The notes beneath the pieces are model-generated. The model had not been told where the DNA came from. It saw only the letters and a list, made by a program, of their open reading frames with translations, and did no database searches. This document shows positions 34,821 to 43,015 of a DNA stretch of 64,000 nt, one piece after another (position 1 is the first letter of the stretch; every line of letters starts with the position of its first letter). Both the position numbers and the translations under genes were made by a program. Location: positions 62,001-126,000 of the forward strand of contig RAZH01000002.1 of NCBI GenBank assembly GCA_003612585.1. The letters run 5' to 3'. Origin of the DNA: a bacterium 1XD42-54. Its GTDB lineage: Bacteria > Bacillota > Clostridia > Lachnospirales > Lachnospiraceae.

Positions 34821-36503
34821 ATGTTAGTCAGTTTACACGTAAAAAATATGGCTCTGATTCATGAGGCAGAGGTAGATTTCGGCCCGGGACTGAACATCAT
34901 GACAGGTGAGACAGGGGCGGGTAAATCCATTGTGATCGGTTCCGTCAATATCGCGCTTGGAACCGGGAATTTCAGGGATTATGTTCCGGAAGATGCAGAT
35001 TATGCTCTGGTGGAGCTTCTGTTTTCGACTCGAAATCCCCGAGTGCTGAAGAAGATGGAGGAGCAGGAAATTGCCTGTCCGGACGGAGAAATTATTATCA
35101 CACGAAAATATAAGAGCGGGCGCAGCGTCAGCAAAATAAACGGCGAGACGGTTCCGGTTTCTGTCGTGCGGGAATTGGCCGGTGAGCTGATTGATATTCA
35201 TGGGCAGCATGAGCATCAGTCGCTGTTATATGCGAAAAATCATCTGGCGATTCTGGACGGTTTTGCGGGAGAACAGCTGGAAGAAAAGATTCGGCGGTGC
35301 CGGGAGCTTCACCGCTCATATCAGAAAGCGAAACGCGACTGGAAAAAGGCAAATGAGGACGAAAGTGCGCGCGCAAAAGAGCTTGATTTTTTACAGTTTG
35401 AGATTCACGAGATGGAGTCAGCCGCTTTGCGGCCGGGAGAAGATGAGGAGCTGGAAGGAGCCTATCGCCGCATGACAAATAGCCAGCGCATTATGGAAGC
35501 GCTTTCTGAGGCAGCGGCGCTCACCGGGGCAGACAGCTATTCAGGAGCCAGCGAAGAGATTGGCCGTGCTGCACGTGCGATTGGCTCTGTGCGGGCTTTT
35601 GACGGGCCGTTGGCAGAGCTTGACCGTATGCTGGCAGATATCGAAGATCTGCTTGGAGATTTTAACCGTAGTCTGTCTGATTACATGGATGAGCTTTCGT
35701 TTGACGAGCAGGAGCTCGGCAGTACACAGGAGCGGCTGGATCTGATCAATCATTTAAAGACAAAATATGGAAAAACGATAGAGCAGATTCAAAAGGTCGA
35801 GCAGGAAAAAAGGGAACGTCTGGAGATTCTGGAAAATTATGAAGGATATCTGGAACAGCTTCGGATTTCTTATGAAAAAAAGAAACAGGAACTTTGGAAA
35901 TTAGCGGATGAAATTTCTAAAATCCGCAAATCCTATGCAAAACAGTTATCTGCAAGGATTACAGAAGCACTGGTTGATTTGAATTTCCTGGAAGTACGTT
36001 TTGCAATTGATTTTAAAGAACTTGAGGAGCCTGTAGAAAATGGAAAAGATGAAATCTGTTTTCTGATTTCCACGAATCCGGGGCTTCCGCTGCGGCCGCT
36101 GGGAAGCGTTGCATCCGGAGGCGAGCTTTCCAGAATTATGCTGGCGATCAAGGCTGTGATGGCAGATAAAGACGCGGTGGAGACGTTGATTTTTGATGAG
36201 ATTGATACCGGAATCAGCGGAAGAACGGCGCAGAAGGTTTCAGAAAAAATGGCGGTGATTGCCGGAAACCATCAGATAATCTGTATCACGCACCTGGCAC
36301 AGATTGCAGCTATGGCTGATCAACATTACATTATCGAAAAAAAGCCGGCAAACAGCAAAACCGTTACTAATATTGGACTGTTGTCCGAGGAAGAACGTAT
36401 TTCAGAGCTGGCGCGTATTCTTGGAGGTGCAAAGATTACAGATACGGTACTGGAAAGTGCGCGCGAAATGAAAGAACTGGCAAAAAACGCAAAAAAATAC
36501 TAG
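34821..36503 (+). CDS. recN: DNA repair protein RecN
   Basis: 560 residues. An SMC-like ATPase that acts early at DNA double-strand breaks. Walker A is TGETGAGKSIVIGSVNIALG near residues 29-48. Other signs are LIDIHGQHEHQSLL, coiled-coil segments near 170-230 and 310-370, the signature VASGGELSRIMLAIK, and Walker B LIFDEIDTGISG, ending in ITHLAQIAAMADQHYII. The length is normal. A terminator follows and separates it from spoIVB. Confidence 0.95.
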   Translation: MLVSLHVKNMALIHEAEVDFGPGLNIMTGETGAGKSIVIGSVNIALGTGNFRDYVPEDADYALVELLFSTRNPRVLKKMEEQEIACPDGEIIITRKYKSGRSVSKINGETVPVSVVRELAGELIDIHGQHEHQSLLYAKNHLAILDGFAGEQLEEKIRRCRELHRSYQKAKRDWKKANEDESARAKELDFLQFEIHEMESAALRPGEDEELEGAYRRMTNSQRIMEALSEAAALTGADSYSGASEEIGRAARAIGSVRAFDGPLAELDRMLADIEDLLGDFNRSLSDYMDELSFDEQELGSTQERLDLINHLKTKYGKTIEQIQKVEQEKRERLEILENYEGYLEQLRISYEKKKQELWKLADEISKIRKSYAKQLSARITEALVDLNFLEVRFAIDFKELEEPVENGKDEICFLISTNPGLPLRPLGSVASGGELSRIMLAIKAVMADKDAVETLIFDEIDTGISGRTAQKVSEKMAVIAGNHQIICITHLAQIAAMADQHYIIEKKPANSKTVTNIGLLSEEERISELARILGGAKITDTVLESAREMKELAKNAKKY

Positions 36504-36532
36504 AGTGTTTTGCACACGAAATCCACATACTG

Positions 36533-36569
36533 AAAGCAGAGACTGAGAAATTGAGGGCTCTGCTTTTTT
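36533..36569 (+). terminator. Rho-independent terminator between recN and spoIVB
   Basis: AAAGCAGAG (36533-36541) pairs with CTCTGCTTT (36558-36566), followed by T residues. It ends the nusB-recN operon. Confidence 0.9.
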
Positions 36570-36598
36570 GATATGGAATTTAAAGTGAGGTGCAAAAG

Positions 36599-37891
36599 AT
36601 GAATGTCAGGAAGAACTACAGAAAATTTGTTCTTTTTTTACTTATTTTGAGTATGATTGCGCTCGGATACAGTGGGGTAGAGCTGCTTAAAAATCAAATC
36701 CCGGATCAGATTCTGGTATCGGAGGAGGAAGAATTTTCAGCCATTTTTCCAAGTGTATTCAAAGGTCTGATCCAGACAGAGAGAGTGAGCAATAAGGAGT
36801 CGTCTGATTCTTTAGGCAAAGAAGCTTCTGGTGATGAGGCGGCAAAAGAAGCTTCTTTATCAGGCAATGAATCAAAAAGAAATGAGGCGGAAGAAGCTGT
36901 TCAGGTTTCTTGCAGTCTGCTTGGACAGATTCGGCTGAAGACGGTGAATGTGACGATGGTTCCCCGCGACCATGTTTATGCCGGAGGAACTCCGATCGGA
37001 ATCTATTTGGAAACGGATGGAGTGCTGGTCGTTGATACCGGCGCGATTACAGGAATGGATGGCAGAGAATGTTGTCCGGCAGAGAATATCGTGAAATCCG
37101 GCGACTATATACAATCCGTAAATGGCAGGCAGGTATCCACGAAGGAAGAGTTGATTTCGCGTATTGGAGAGTGCGACGGTTCGGATGTAATTCTCGCAGT
37201 GGCTCGTGGAGAGGAAAAAATCAGCCTTCGCGTTACGCCGGTGCAGGACGCAGATGGAAACTATCGTGCGGGAATCTGGGTGCGAAACGATACGCAGGGA
37301 ATTGGAACGCTGACGTATCTGGAAGAGGACGGAAGTTTCGGAGCACTCGGACATGGAATCAGTGATATTGATACCGGAGAAATATTGGATGTACGCGGCG
37401 GTACGTTGTACGATGCGGATGTGGTTTCGGTTGTAAAAGGACAGCAGGGAGTTCCAGGCGAGCTGTCCGGTGTGATTCATTACAGTGAAGGCTACAAAAT
37501 CGGAGAAATCAAAACCAACTCTCAGAATGGGATTTTCGGGACAGTCAGCAACCTGCCGGGATTAATCGGAGAAAAGCAGCTCTACGAGACTGCCCACAAG
37601 CAGGAGGTTGAGACCGGCAAGGCCGCGATTTTGAGTTCTGTGGATGGAACCTGCCGTGAATATGAAATCATCATCAAAGAGATACGCCTGAATGGAAAAG
37701 AAGAAAATAAAGGTATGGTACTGGAAGTGACAGATGAGGAGCTTCTTGAAAAAACGGGAGGTATTGTGCAGGGCATGTCGGGGTCTCCGATTATCCAGAA
37801 CGGAAGAGTGATCGGGGCAGTGACCCATGTTTTTGTGAATGATCCCACGAAAGGGTATGGGATTTTTATTGAAAATATGTTGGAGCATTGA
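36599..37891 (+). CDS. spoIVB: SpoIVB sporulation serine peptidase
   Basis: 430 residues from ATG 36599 (GAGGTG at a normal distance). It is secreted from the forespore and cuts SpoIVFA to switch on sigma-K in the mother cell. It has an N-terminal signal anchor (KFVLFLLILSMIALGYSGV), a Glu/Ser-rich linker (60-100), a PDZ domain (VKSGDYIQSVNGRQVSTKEEL) and an S55 peptidase domain. Catalytic residues are visible: His252 in FGALGHGISD and Ser394 in QGMSGSPII; Asp lies in VFVNDPTKGYG. Normally spo0A follows directly, but here it is 15.5 kb away. Confidence 0.93.
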   Translation: MNVRKNYRKFVLFLLILSMIALGYSGVELLKNQIPDQILVSEEEEFSAIFPSVFKGLIQTERVSNKESSDSLGKEASGDEAAKEASLSGNESKRNEAEEAVQVSCSLLGQIRLKTVNVTMVPRDHVYAGGTPIGIYLETDGVLVVDTGAITGMDGRECCPAENIVKSGDYIQSVNGRQVSTKEELISRIGECDGSDVILAVARGEEKISLRVTPVQDADGNYRAGIWVRNDTQGIGTLTYLEEDGSFGALGHGISDIDTGEILDVRGGTLYDADVVSVVKGQQGVPGELSGVIHYSEGYKIGEIKTNSQNGIFGTVSNLPGLIGEKQLYETAHKQEVETGKAAILSSVDGTCREYEIIIKEIRLNGKEENKGMVLEVTDEELLEKTGGIVQGMSGSPIIQNGRVIGAVTHVFVNDPTKGYGIFIENMLEH

Positions 37892-38080
37892 GCCGTGCGG
37901 CACCAGACAAAAAAGGACTTTAATCGGGGAAAAGCAGAGCTTAATTGCCGGTTGTATATTGATATCTGTGCGTGTTACAATAGCTTAAATATAACCGGGA
38001 TACCTGCGGTGCACAGGAAATTTATATAAAGAATAATTCTGGCTTAATTTCAGGATTCAGACCCAGTAAAGGAGGATAAG

Positions 38081-38425
38081 GTGAGCATCTGCAATAATCA
38101 TCGTAAGACTGCAATCATTGTTTTCTTTTCGCTTATTCTCCTCTTATTTTTGTCTCTCCATTTTCATATCTGGAGCGGAAATTATATAGAGGGCGACCTG
38201 GAGAGTATGGTCAAACAGCATATGGACGTACTTGACAATGGGAGCACAGAAGCAGAAGCACTGGATCTAAAACCACATCGGGATTTTTTGGACACAGCGT
38301 ATTTGCCTTACAGGGAAATAAATGCATGGTTCCAGTCTGTTTATTTGACGGAAAAGTGTTTTTCTTATTATTTTTTTCGTCCAAGTATCACGCTATGCAG
38401 CTTGTCGGTGCGTATGGATGATTGA
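38081..38425 (+). CDS. Small membrane protein of unknown function
   Basis: 114 residues from GTG 38081, with AAAGGAGG six bases upstream, a strong site. One N-terminal membrane segment (TAIIVFFSLILLLFLSLHFHIW) leads to a 75-residue external part with HMDVLDNG and DFLDTAYLPYREINAWF. I do not recognise a family; the end (FRPSITLCSLSVRMDD) may be a frameshifted or shortened tail. It sits 61 bp before an ABC pair in the same direction, so it may be an accessory or substrate of that transporter. Confidence 0.5.
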   Translation: MSICNNHRKTAIIVFFSLILLLFLSLHFHIWSGNYIEGDLESMVKQHMDVLDNGSTEAEALDLKPHRDFLDTAYLPYREINAWFQSVYLTEKCFSYYFFRPSITLCSLSVRMDD

Positions 38426-38486
38426 ATTTTTCTGATCTTTCATATTTTTTTCGCAAAAAGATAGGAATCGAATCAGGAGGATTCAT

Positions 38487-39248
38487 ATGTTAGCACTTCA
38501 TGCAAGCAATATTTCAAAAAGTTATAAATCATCAGGTCAAACAATAGAAGTTTTGCGCCATGTAGATCTGCAAATTGCCAGTGGTGAAATGGTCGCCATC
38601 ATGGGACCGTCCGGAAGCGGTAAAACGACGCTTCTGCATGTGCTCGCAGGCGTGGATGTACCAGATAGCGGAACGGTGGAACTGGGAGGGGAGGATTTTA
38701 GCGGATTAACAGAAGAGGAAAAAGCATTCTTTCGAAGAACGCATATAGGTATGGTTTTTCAGGATTTTCAATTGCTGGAGAGCCTGACAGTGAAAGAAAA
38801 TATTCTGCTGCCTTTAATTTTGAATCAAAAGGACGTTTACTGGCAGGATAAGGCATTGAAAAAAGTGATGGAAGCACTTGAACTGGCGGAGTTTGCAGAT
38901 AAAAGGATTGCAGAGTTGTCCGGTGGGCAGAAGCAGCGGGTAGCAATTGGAAGAGCATTGATTCATGAACCGGGAATTGTGTTCGGGGATGAGCCGACTG
39001 GAAGCCTGGATTTGAAAACGACCAGGGATGTTATGTGCTGCATGGTACAGATGAACCGGAAGTTCGGCAGCAGTTTTCTGCTTGTGACACATGATGCGTA
39101 TGCAGCGTCTTATTGTGACAGAGCGCTCCTTTTGCAGGATGGAAAATTGAAATCAGAAGTCAGAAAGCAGGAGAGCAATGCATCATTTCGGGAGGACATT
39201 CTGAACATGTGGTGTTGTCTGGGAGGTGAAGCGGATGACTTTTTATGA
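38487..39248 (+). CDS. ABC transporter ATP-binding protein (BceA/MacB type)
   Basis: 253 residues, ATG 38487 after AGGAGG. Walker A is GPSGSGKTTLLH, the Q-loop region MVFQDFQLLESLTVKENI, signature LSGGQKQRVAIGRAL and Walker B IVFGDEPTGSLD, in the arrangement of LolD/MacB/BceA subunits. It overlaps the permease gene by 14 bp. Proteins of this kind with a single large FtsX-type permease often confer resistance to peptide antibiotics. No BceRS-type two-component system is next to it, so the role is inferred only from family. Confidence 0.93.
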   Translation: MLALHASNISKSYKSSGQTIEVLRHVDLQIASGEMVAIMGPSGSGKTTLLHVLAGVDVPDSGTVELGGEDFSGLTEEEKAFFRRTHIGMVFQDFQLLESLTVKENILLPLILNQKDVYWQDKALKKVMEALELAEFADKRIAELSGGQKQRVAIGRALIHEPGIVFGDEPTGSLDLKTTRDVMCCMVQMNRKFGSSFLLVTHDAYAASYCDRALLLQDGKLKSEVRKQESNASFREDILNMWCCLGGEADDFL

Positions 39249-40965
39249 GGTTTCCCAGAAAATGCTGTTGGCGAATTTTAGCAGATACCGGATATACTTT
39301 TTCAGCAATTTATTTGCTGCAGCTCTGTTTTACTGTTTTGCTTCCATTTTTACAAACCAATCATTTATGAATGGGAAGATTGTAAATCCATTGATATCCA
39401 GCAATATTTATTTTCCCAGCATTTTGGCTGCCCTGTTTTTGCTTTTCTTTCTGCCGCTTTCCTGCCAGGTGTTCGTTGCGGCCAGAAAAAAAGAGTATGG
39501 AATCCTGTTTTCCCTGGGCATGAGCCGGAGAGAGGCATTCTGGAGACAGTTTTGCGAGAATGTACTGGTAACGGCTTTGGCCCTGGCAGCAGCGTTGGCA
39601 GCAGGAACTTTGCTGTCATGGTTGTTTTTTGGAATCATTCGATATGGAATCGGCATTGTTGGAGTAAAGTGGGGATTGAGTCTGGAACCATATAAAATTA
39701 CAGCGTTTCTATACCTTGTGGCTTTAGCGCCCGCGTTTATTTTTCATGCAGGTAGCATATTGCGTGAAAAAATCAGTTTTTTACTGAAAGCACCGGCTCT
39801 TTCCGAGAAGGAAGGAGTGCTTTATCGGATGTTATGCAGATGCTGTTCGGGATATATGAGGAGACATATGGCAGAGTGGTCCTTTCTGAGGCGACACAGC
39901 CGCGAATGGAGGATTCGCTCTGTGCTTGCATTTGTGATTGTTTCCTGTTCTGTTATACTGGTGAGCGTAAGTGTAACCATGAGCATGGCTTTTTTAAGAG
40001 ATGCAAAAAGCTATTCACCCTACGATATGGTATATTCGGAAATGGACGAACGGCATCGGGTATTGGAAGGAAATGTAGCAGGAATTCTGGCAGAGTATGG
40101 TGTTGTGGTGGAACAGATAATTCGAATTCCATATGTGAGAAATGCCAGCTTTAATTGTTTTCCCGTGGAAAAAGTAAATCAATATTTTCAATGTGCGTAT
40201 CAGGTCAAAGACGGCCAGTTCCTGAATCTGTTTCAATATGATTTGCAGGACGGATATGAGCATGAGATGCAGCCGATTTCTGAAATTACATACAATGGGA
40301 ACAGGCAGCTGCGTTCGGCCGGAAGTGATGTGAGAATTTTATGGAATCAGAATCCGGCTTTTGCAGACAGGACACTGCTTGTCAGTGATTCTGATTTTGA
40401 AAAGCTCCAAAAGGATGCGGAATTTCAGGTCGGTGTGGCTCATTGGTTTTTGTTTGACCAGTGGGAGGACTCTTACGACGGAATCTGTGCAGTAAAAGAA
40501 TATATGAGTGAAACGAATCAGAACGCAGAATCAGAGGCAGCCTATTATGAAGTGTCCTCAAAGGTGGAATATTATCAGGATGCACAAAAATCGGGCCGGT
40601 TTTTGATCTTTTTAATCGCATTCATAGTAGGGCTCATGATGATGGCAGAATTTTTGCTGATTCATTTTCGCATCCAGGCAGAACAGGAGGAAAATAACAG
40701 GGCGGTTCTCAGTCTGCGGATGATTGGCGTGACGGACCAGGAAGTCTTAAACGATATGAAATATAAAAACAGGCTGCGTTTTATTCTTCCAGTGATTCTG
40801 GGGACTGTGTTTTCTTTTCTGCCGTGCTATTTTTTGAACGAAGCTTACAGTGCAGGCTTTCAGGGAGCATTTGCAGGAGCTGTATTTGGAATTGGAGCCG
40901 CGGGGGCAGAGGTTGTGATTTTAGGCTGGTATTCGAAAAGGGAATTTAAGGCAATGAAAGGCTGA
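39235..40965 (+). CDS. FtsX-like ABC permease (BceB type)
   Basis: 576 residues from ATG 39235 (GGGAGGTGA upstream). Membrane segments are near residues 20-40, 56-76, 105-130, 150-170 and 230-255, and three more at the C-terminal end. KKEYGILFSLGMSRREAFWRQF between the second and third segments is the usual FtsX/BceB cytoplasmic motif. The large extracellular domain between about 260 and 450 fits the peptide-sensing region of BceB proteins, although the protein is a little shorter than BceB. A terminator follows. Confidence 0.88.
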   Translation: MTFYEVSQKMLLANFSRYRIYFFSNLFAAALFYCFASIFTNQSFMNGKIVNPLISSNIYFPSILAALFLLFFLPLSCQVFVAARKKEYGILFSLGMSRREAFWRQFCENVLVTALALAAALAAGTLLSWLFFGIIRYGIGIVGVKWGLSLEPYKITAFLYLVALAPAFIFHAGSILREKISFLLKAPALSEKEGVLYRMLCRCCSGYMRRHMAEWSFLRRHSREWRIRSVLAFVIVSCSVILVSVSVTMSMAFLRDAKSYSPYDMVYSEMDERHRVLEGNVAGILAEYGVVVEQIIRIPYVRNASFNCFPVEKVNQYFQCAYQVKDGQFLNLFQYDLQDGYEHEMQPISEITYNGNRQLRSAGSDVRILWNQNPAFADRTLLVSDSDFEKLQKDAEFQVGVAHWFLFDQWEDSYDGICAVKEYMSETNQNAESEAAYYEVSSKVEYYQDAQKSGRFLIFLIAFIVGLMMMAEFLLIHFRIQAEQEENNRAVLSLRMIGVTDQEVLNDMKYKNRLRFILPVILGTVFSFLPCYFLNEAYSAGFQGAFAGAVFGIGAAGAEVVILGWYSKREFKAMKG

Positions 40966-41012
40966 GGCAGGTTTTGCGTTTTGAAAACAGGCTGAAGAAC
41001 GTGCAAGGCAGC

Positions 41013-41043
41013 AAAGGGCTTTCCAACCAGGGAGGCCCTTTTT
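41013..41043 (+). terminator. Terminator after the BceB-like permease
   Basis: AAAGGGCTTTCC pairs with GGGAGGCCCTTTTT around an AACCA loop (about 41013-41043) with a T run. Confidence 0.7.
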
Positions 41044-41167
41044 GTAAGAAAGTGGATGAAAATTCGGTGACAGGGCAGTGAAAATCGCTTATAATGAATT
41101 AGGAGACAGTTAGGGAATAATGATTAACAGATAAAATATTTGGTCTTGTATTCAAAGGGAGAACAAA

Positions 41168-41404
41168 TGATAGCAGGTGGATTGAAAGAGAAGGGATTGT
41201 TTTATATGAAAAATTTTGAAATCTGCCTATCAAATCGGGATAATAAAAGACGAAAATATCTGGTTGGAGGCACTTGCAACAAGAAATAATATGGCGCATG
41301 CATATAATCAGGTGATAGCGATAGAGATTGTCAGAAATACAAAAGCAAAATATTACAATATGTTTTGCAAATTGAAAGAAGAAATAGAAAATAATTGGAT
41401 TTAA
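41168..41404 (+). pseudogene. Remnant of an HI0074-type (nucleotidyltransferase substrate-binding) gene
   Basis: The frame from 41216 reads KSAYQIGIIKDENIWLEALATRNNMAHAYNQ, the C-terminal half of the HI0074 (HEPN/HepT-like) helical family, ending in KAKYYNMFCKLKEEIENNW. The preceding helix GGLKEKGLFYMK lies in a different frame (41168-41215), and the frame of the C-terminal half has a stop at 41207. The break falls in AAAAATTTTGAA. The N-terminal half and a nucleotidyltransferase partner gene are absent. It is a degraded relic of a MNT/HEPN toxin-antitoxin type pair. Confidence 0.7.
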
Positions 41405-41543
41405 ATTTGGGCAGACAAGGCTGGCGCAGGATGATGGTACACAGAAAGTTTTATAAATTTTGATTTATAGCATGGCTGTGGCAAATGCTTAAACTTGCGG
41501 AAAACAGTGTGAAAAATGAGACAATTTTATGCGGGGAACAAAA

Positions 41544-42182
41544 ATGGAAGCGAAATACAGGATCTCCAATTACGAAAAAATGAAAGATGATATGGCAACT
41601 GTGTTTTTACAGTACGATCAGGAAAAAATGATCCGAAAGTTTGCACTGGAGCACGACGAAACATACCTTTATATTTCTTTTGTTGGGAGAAAGTATCGCA
41701 TTAATCGTCTGACAGGCAGTGTAGTCTGGTCGGAGGATGCTTTTCGGACAGAGCAAATGGCAGATTACAATGAAGCTATGACCATATATGACGTGCTGTG
41801 CTATTCCAAAGAATCGTGTCAGCCTGCAAATGAGTGGATCAATGTGGGAAGTCTTTCCGGCATTCAAGGTGGAACCCTGGCAAAAGGAAGCAACTTCTTT
41901 CAGGATGCTGGTGCATATTTTGACGGGAAAACACGATTGTTGATTCAGGCATGTGAGTCATTGGGAGGAAGAAGAGTAAAAAAAGGAGATGTGGCATTTG
42001 AACTGGATTTGTTTCCGTTTCTTACAATAGCACTGCATTTCTGGGAATCCGACGAGGACTTTCCCGCAAGTTTGCAAATTCTGGTGGATAAAAACATTCT
42101 TGATTATATGCATTATGAAACAGTAATGTTTGCGGTCACACATGTGCTTGGCTGTTTAAGAAGTAAGTGTGAAGTGCTTTGA
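41544..42182 (+). CDS. DUF3786 family protein
   Basis: 212 residues from ATG 41544. Members of DUF3786 are found in anaerobes and have no established function. Visible here: a Tyr/Asp-rich N terminus with KYRINRLTGSVVWSE, then YDVLCYSKESCQPANEWINVGSLSGIQGG, and a C-terminal part KGDVAFELDLFPFLTIALHFWESDEDFPASLQILVDKNILDYMHYETV. Four Cys and several His make metal binding conceivable. Distant similarity of the family to cobalamin/CO-dehydrogenase-linked proteins is noted in the literature from memory only. The next gene is 56 bp away. Confidence 0.75.
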   Translation: MEAKYRISNYEKMKDDMATVFLQYDQEKMIRKFALEHDETYLYISFVGRKYRINRLTGSVVWSEDAFRTEQMADYNEAMTIYDVLCYSKESCQPANEWINVGSLSGIQGGTLAKGSNFFQDAGAYFDGKTRLLIQACESLGGRRVKKGDVAFELDLFPFLTIALHFWESDEDFPASLQILVDKNILDYMHYETVMFAVTHVLGCLRSKCEVL

Positions 42183-42238
42183 TCACTTTCCGGTTTAGGC
42201 AGGCAAATCAAAGACAAAATAGTTTTGGGGGTTATAGA

Positions 42239-42769
42239 ATGAATTTGAAAATACGCAAAGCGGTACCGGAAGATCTTGAAGATGTGGCAAAAATTTATGA
42301 AAAAATTCATTTGGCAGAGGAAAAGGGAGAGGCGCAGATCGGATGGGAAAGAGGCGTCTATCCGGAGAAGGCTACAGCACAGGAGGCTCTCGCCAGAAAT
42401 GATTTGTTCGTTGAAGAGCTGGACGGCAATATCGTTGGCACAGCAATATTAAATCAGGCACAGGTCGATATCTATGAGAAAGCGAATTGGAGATATGATG
42501 TACCTGCAGAGCAGGTAATGGTAATGCACACGCTTGTCGTAGACCCGGATATCAAAGGGAAGGGACTTGGCAGAGCTTTTGCAGAGTTTTATGAAAAATA
42601 TGCAGTGCAGCAAGGCTGCCATTATTTGCGGATTGATACGAATGAGAAAAACACAAATGCCCGGAAGTTTTACAAAAAACTGCAGTACGAAGAAATTGAT
42701 ATTTTGCCATGCACTTTTAATGGTTTGGAAGGGGTTAACCTGGTATTGTTGGAAAAAAGGATAGAATGA
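42239..42769 (+). CDS. GNAT family N-acetyltransferase
   Basis: 176 residues from ATG 42239, with a GGGGGT site upstream. IRKAVPEDLEDVAKIYEKIH is the usual N-terminal strand and helix. The acetyl-CoA loop is MHTLVVDPDIKGKGLGRAFAEFYEKYA, with V-x-P-x-x-K-G-K-G-L-G, and the end has RIDTNEKNTNARKFYKKLQYEE. The substrate cannot be told. It is the last gene before a terminator. Confidence 0.88.
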   Translation: MNLKIRKAVPEDLEDVAKIYEKIHLAEEKGEAQIGWERGVYPEKATAQEALARNDLFVEELDGNIVGTAILNQAQVDIYEKANWRYDVPAEQVMVMHTLVVDPDIKGKGLGRAFAEFYEKYAVQQGCHYLRIDTNEKNTNARKFYKKLQYEEIDILPCTFNGLEGVNLVLLEKRIE

Positions 42770-42817
42770 AGACAATGGATTGACTGATATAACGAGAAAT
42801 CAAATAGATTCGAAAAC

Positions 42818-42868
42818 GGACGCGTGGTATGACACCGGGATGGTGATGTGCCATGCGTCCTTGTTTTT
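42818..42868 (+). terminator. Rho-independent terminator after the GNAT gene
   Basis: GGACGCGTGG (42818-42827) pairs with CCATGCGTCC (42851-42860), with TTGTTTTT after it. Confidence 0.82.
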
Positions 42869-43015
42869 GAAAAAGTCTGCAAAAAGGGAAAATAGTAAGC
42901 CTGGCTATCCGTTTGGAGAGTGGACTTGTTCATAAGGATAAAGTAAAATAAAAAATATATATAATAAAAAATCAGGGAAATTGTTACCAAGAATGTAAAA
43001 AGAAGGTGGGGGTAG

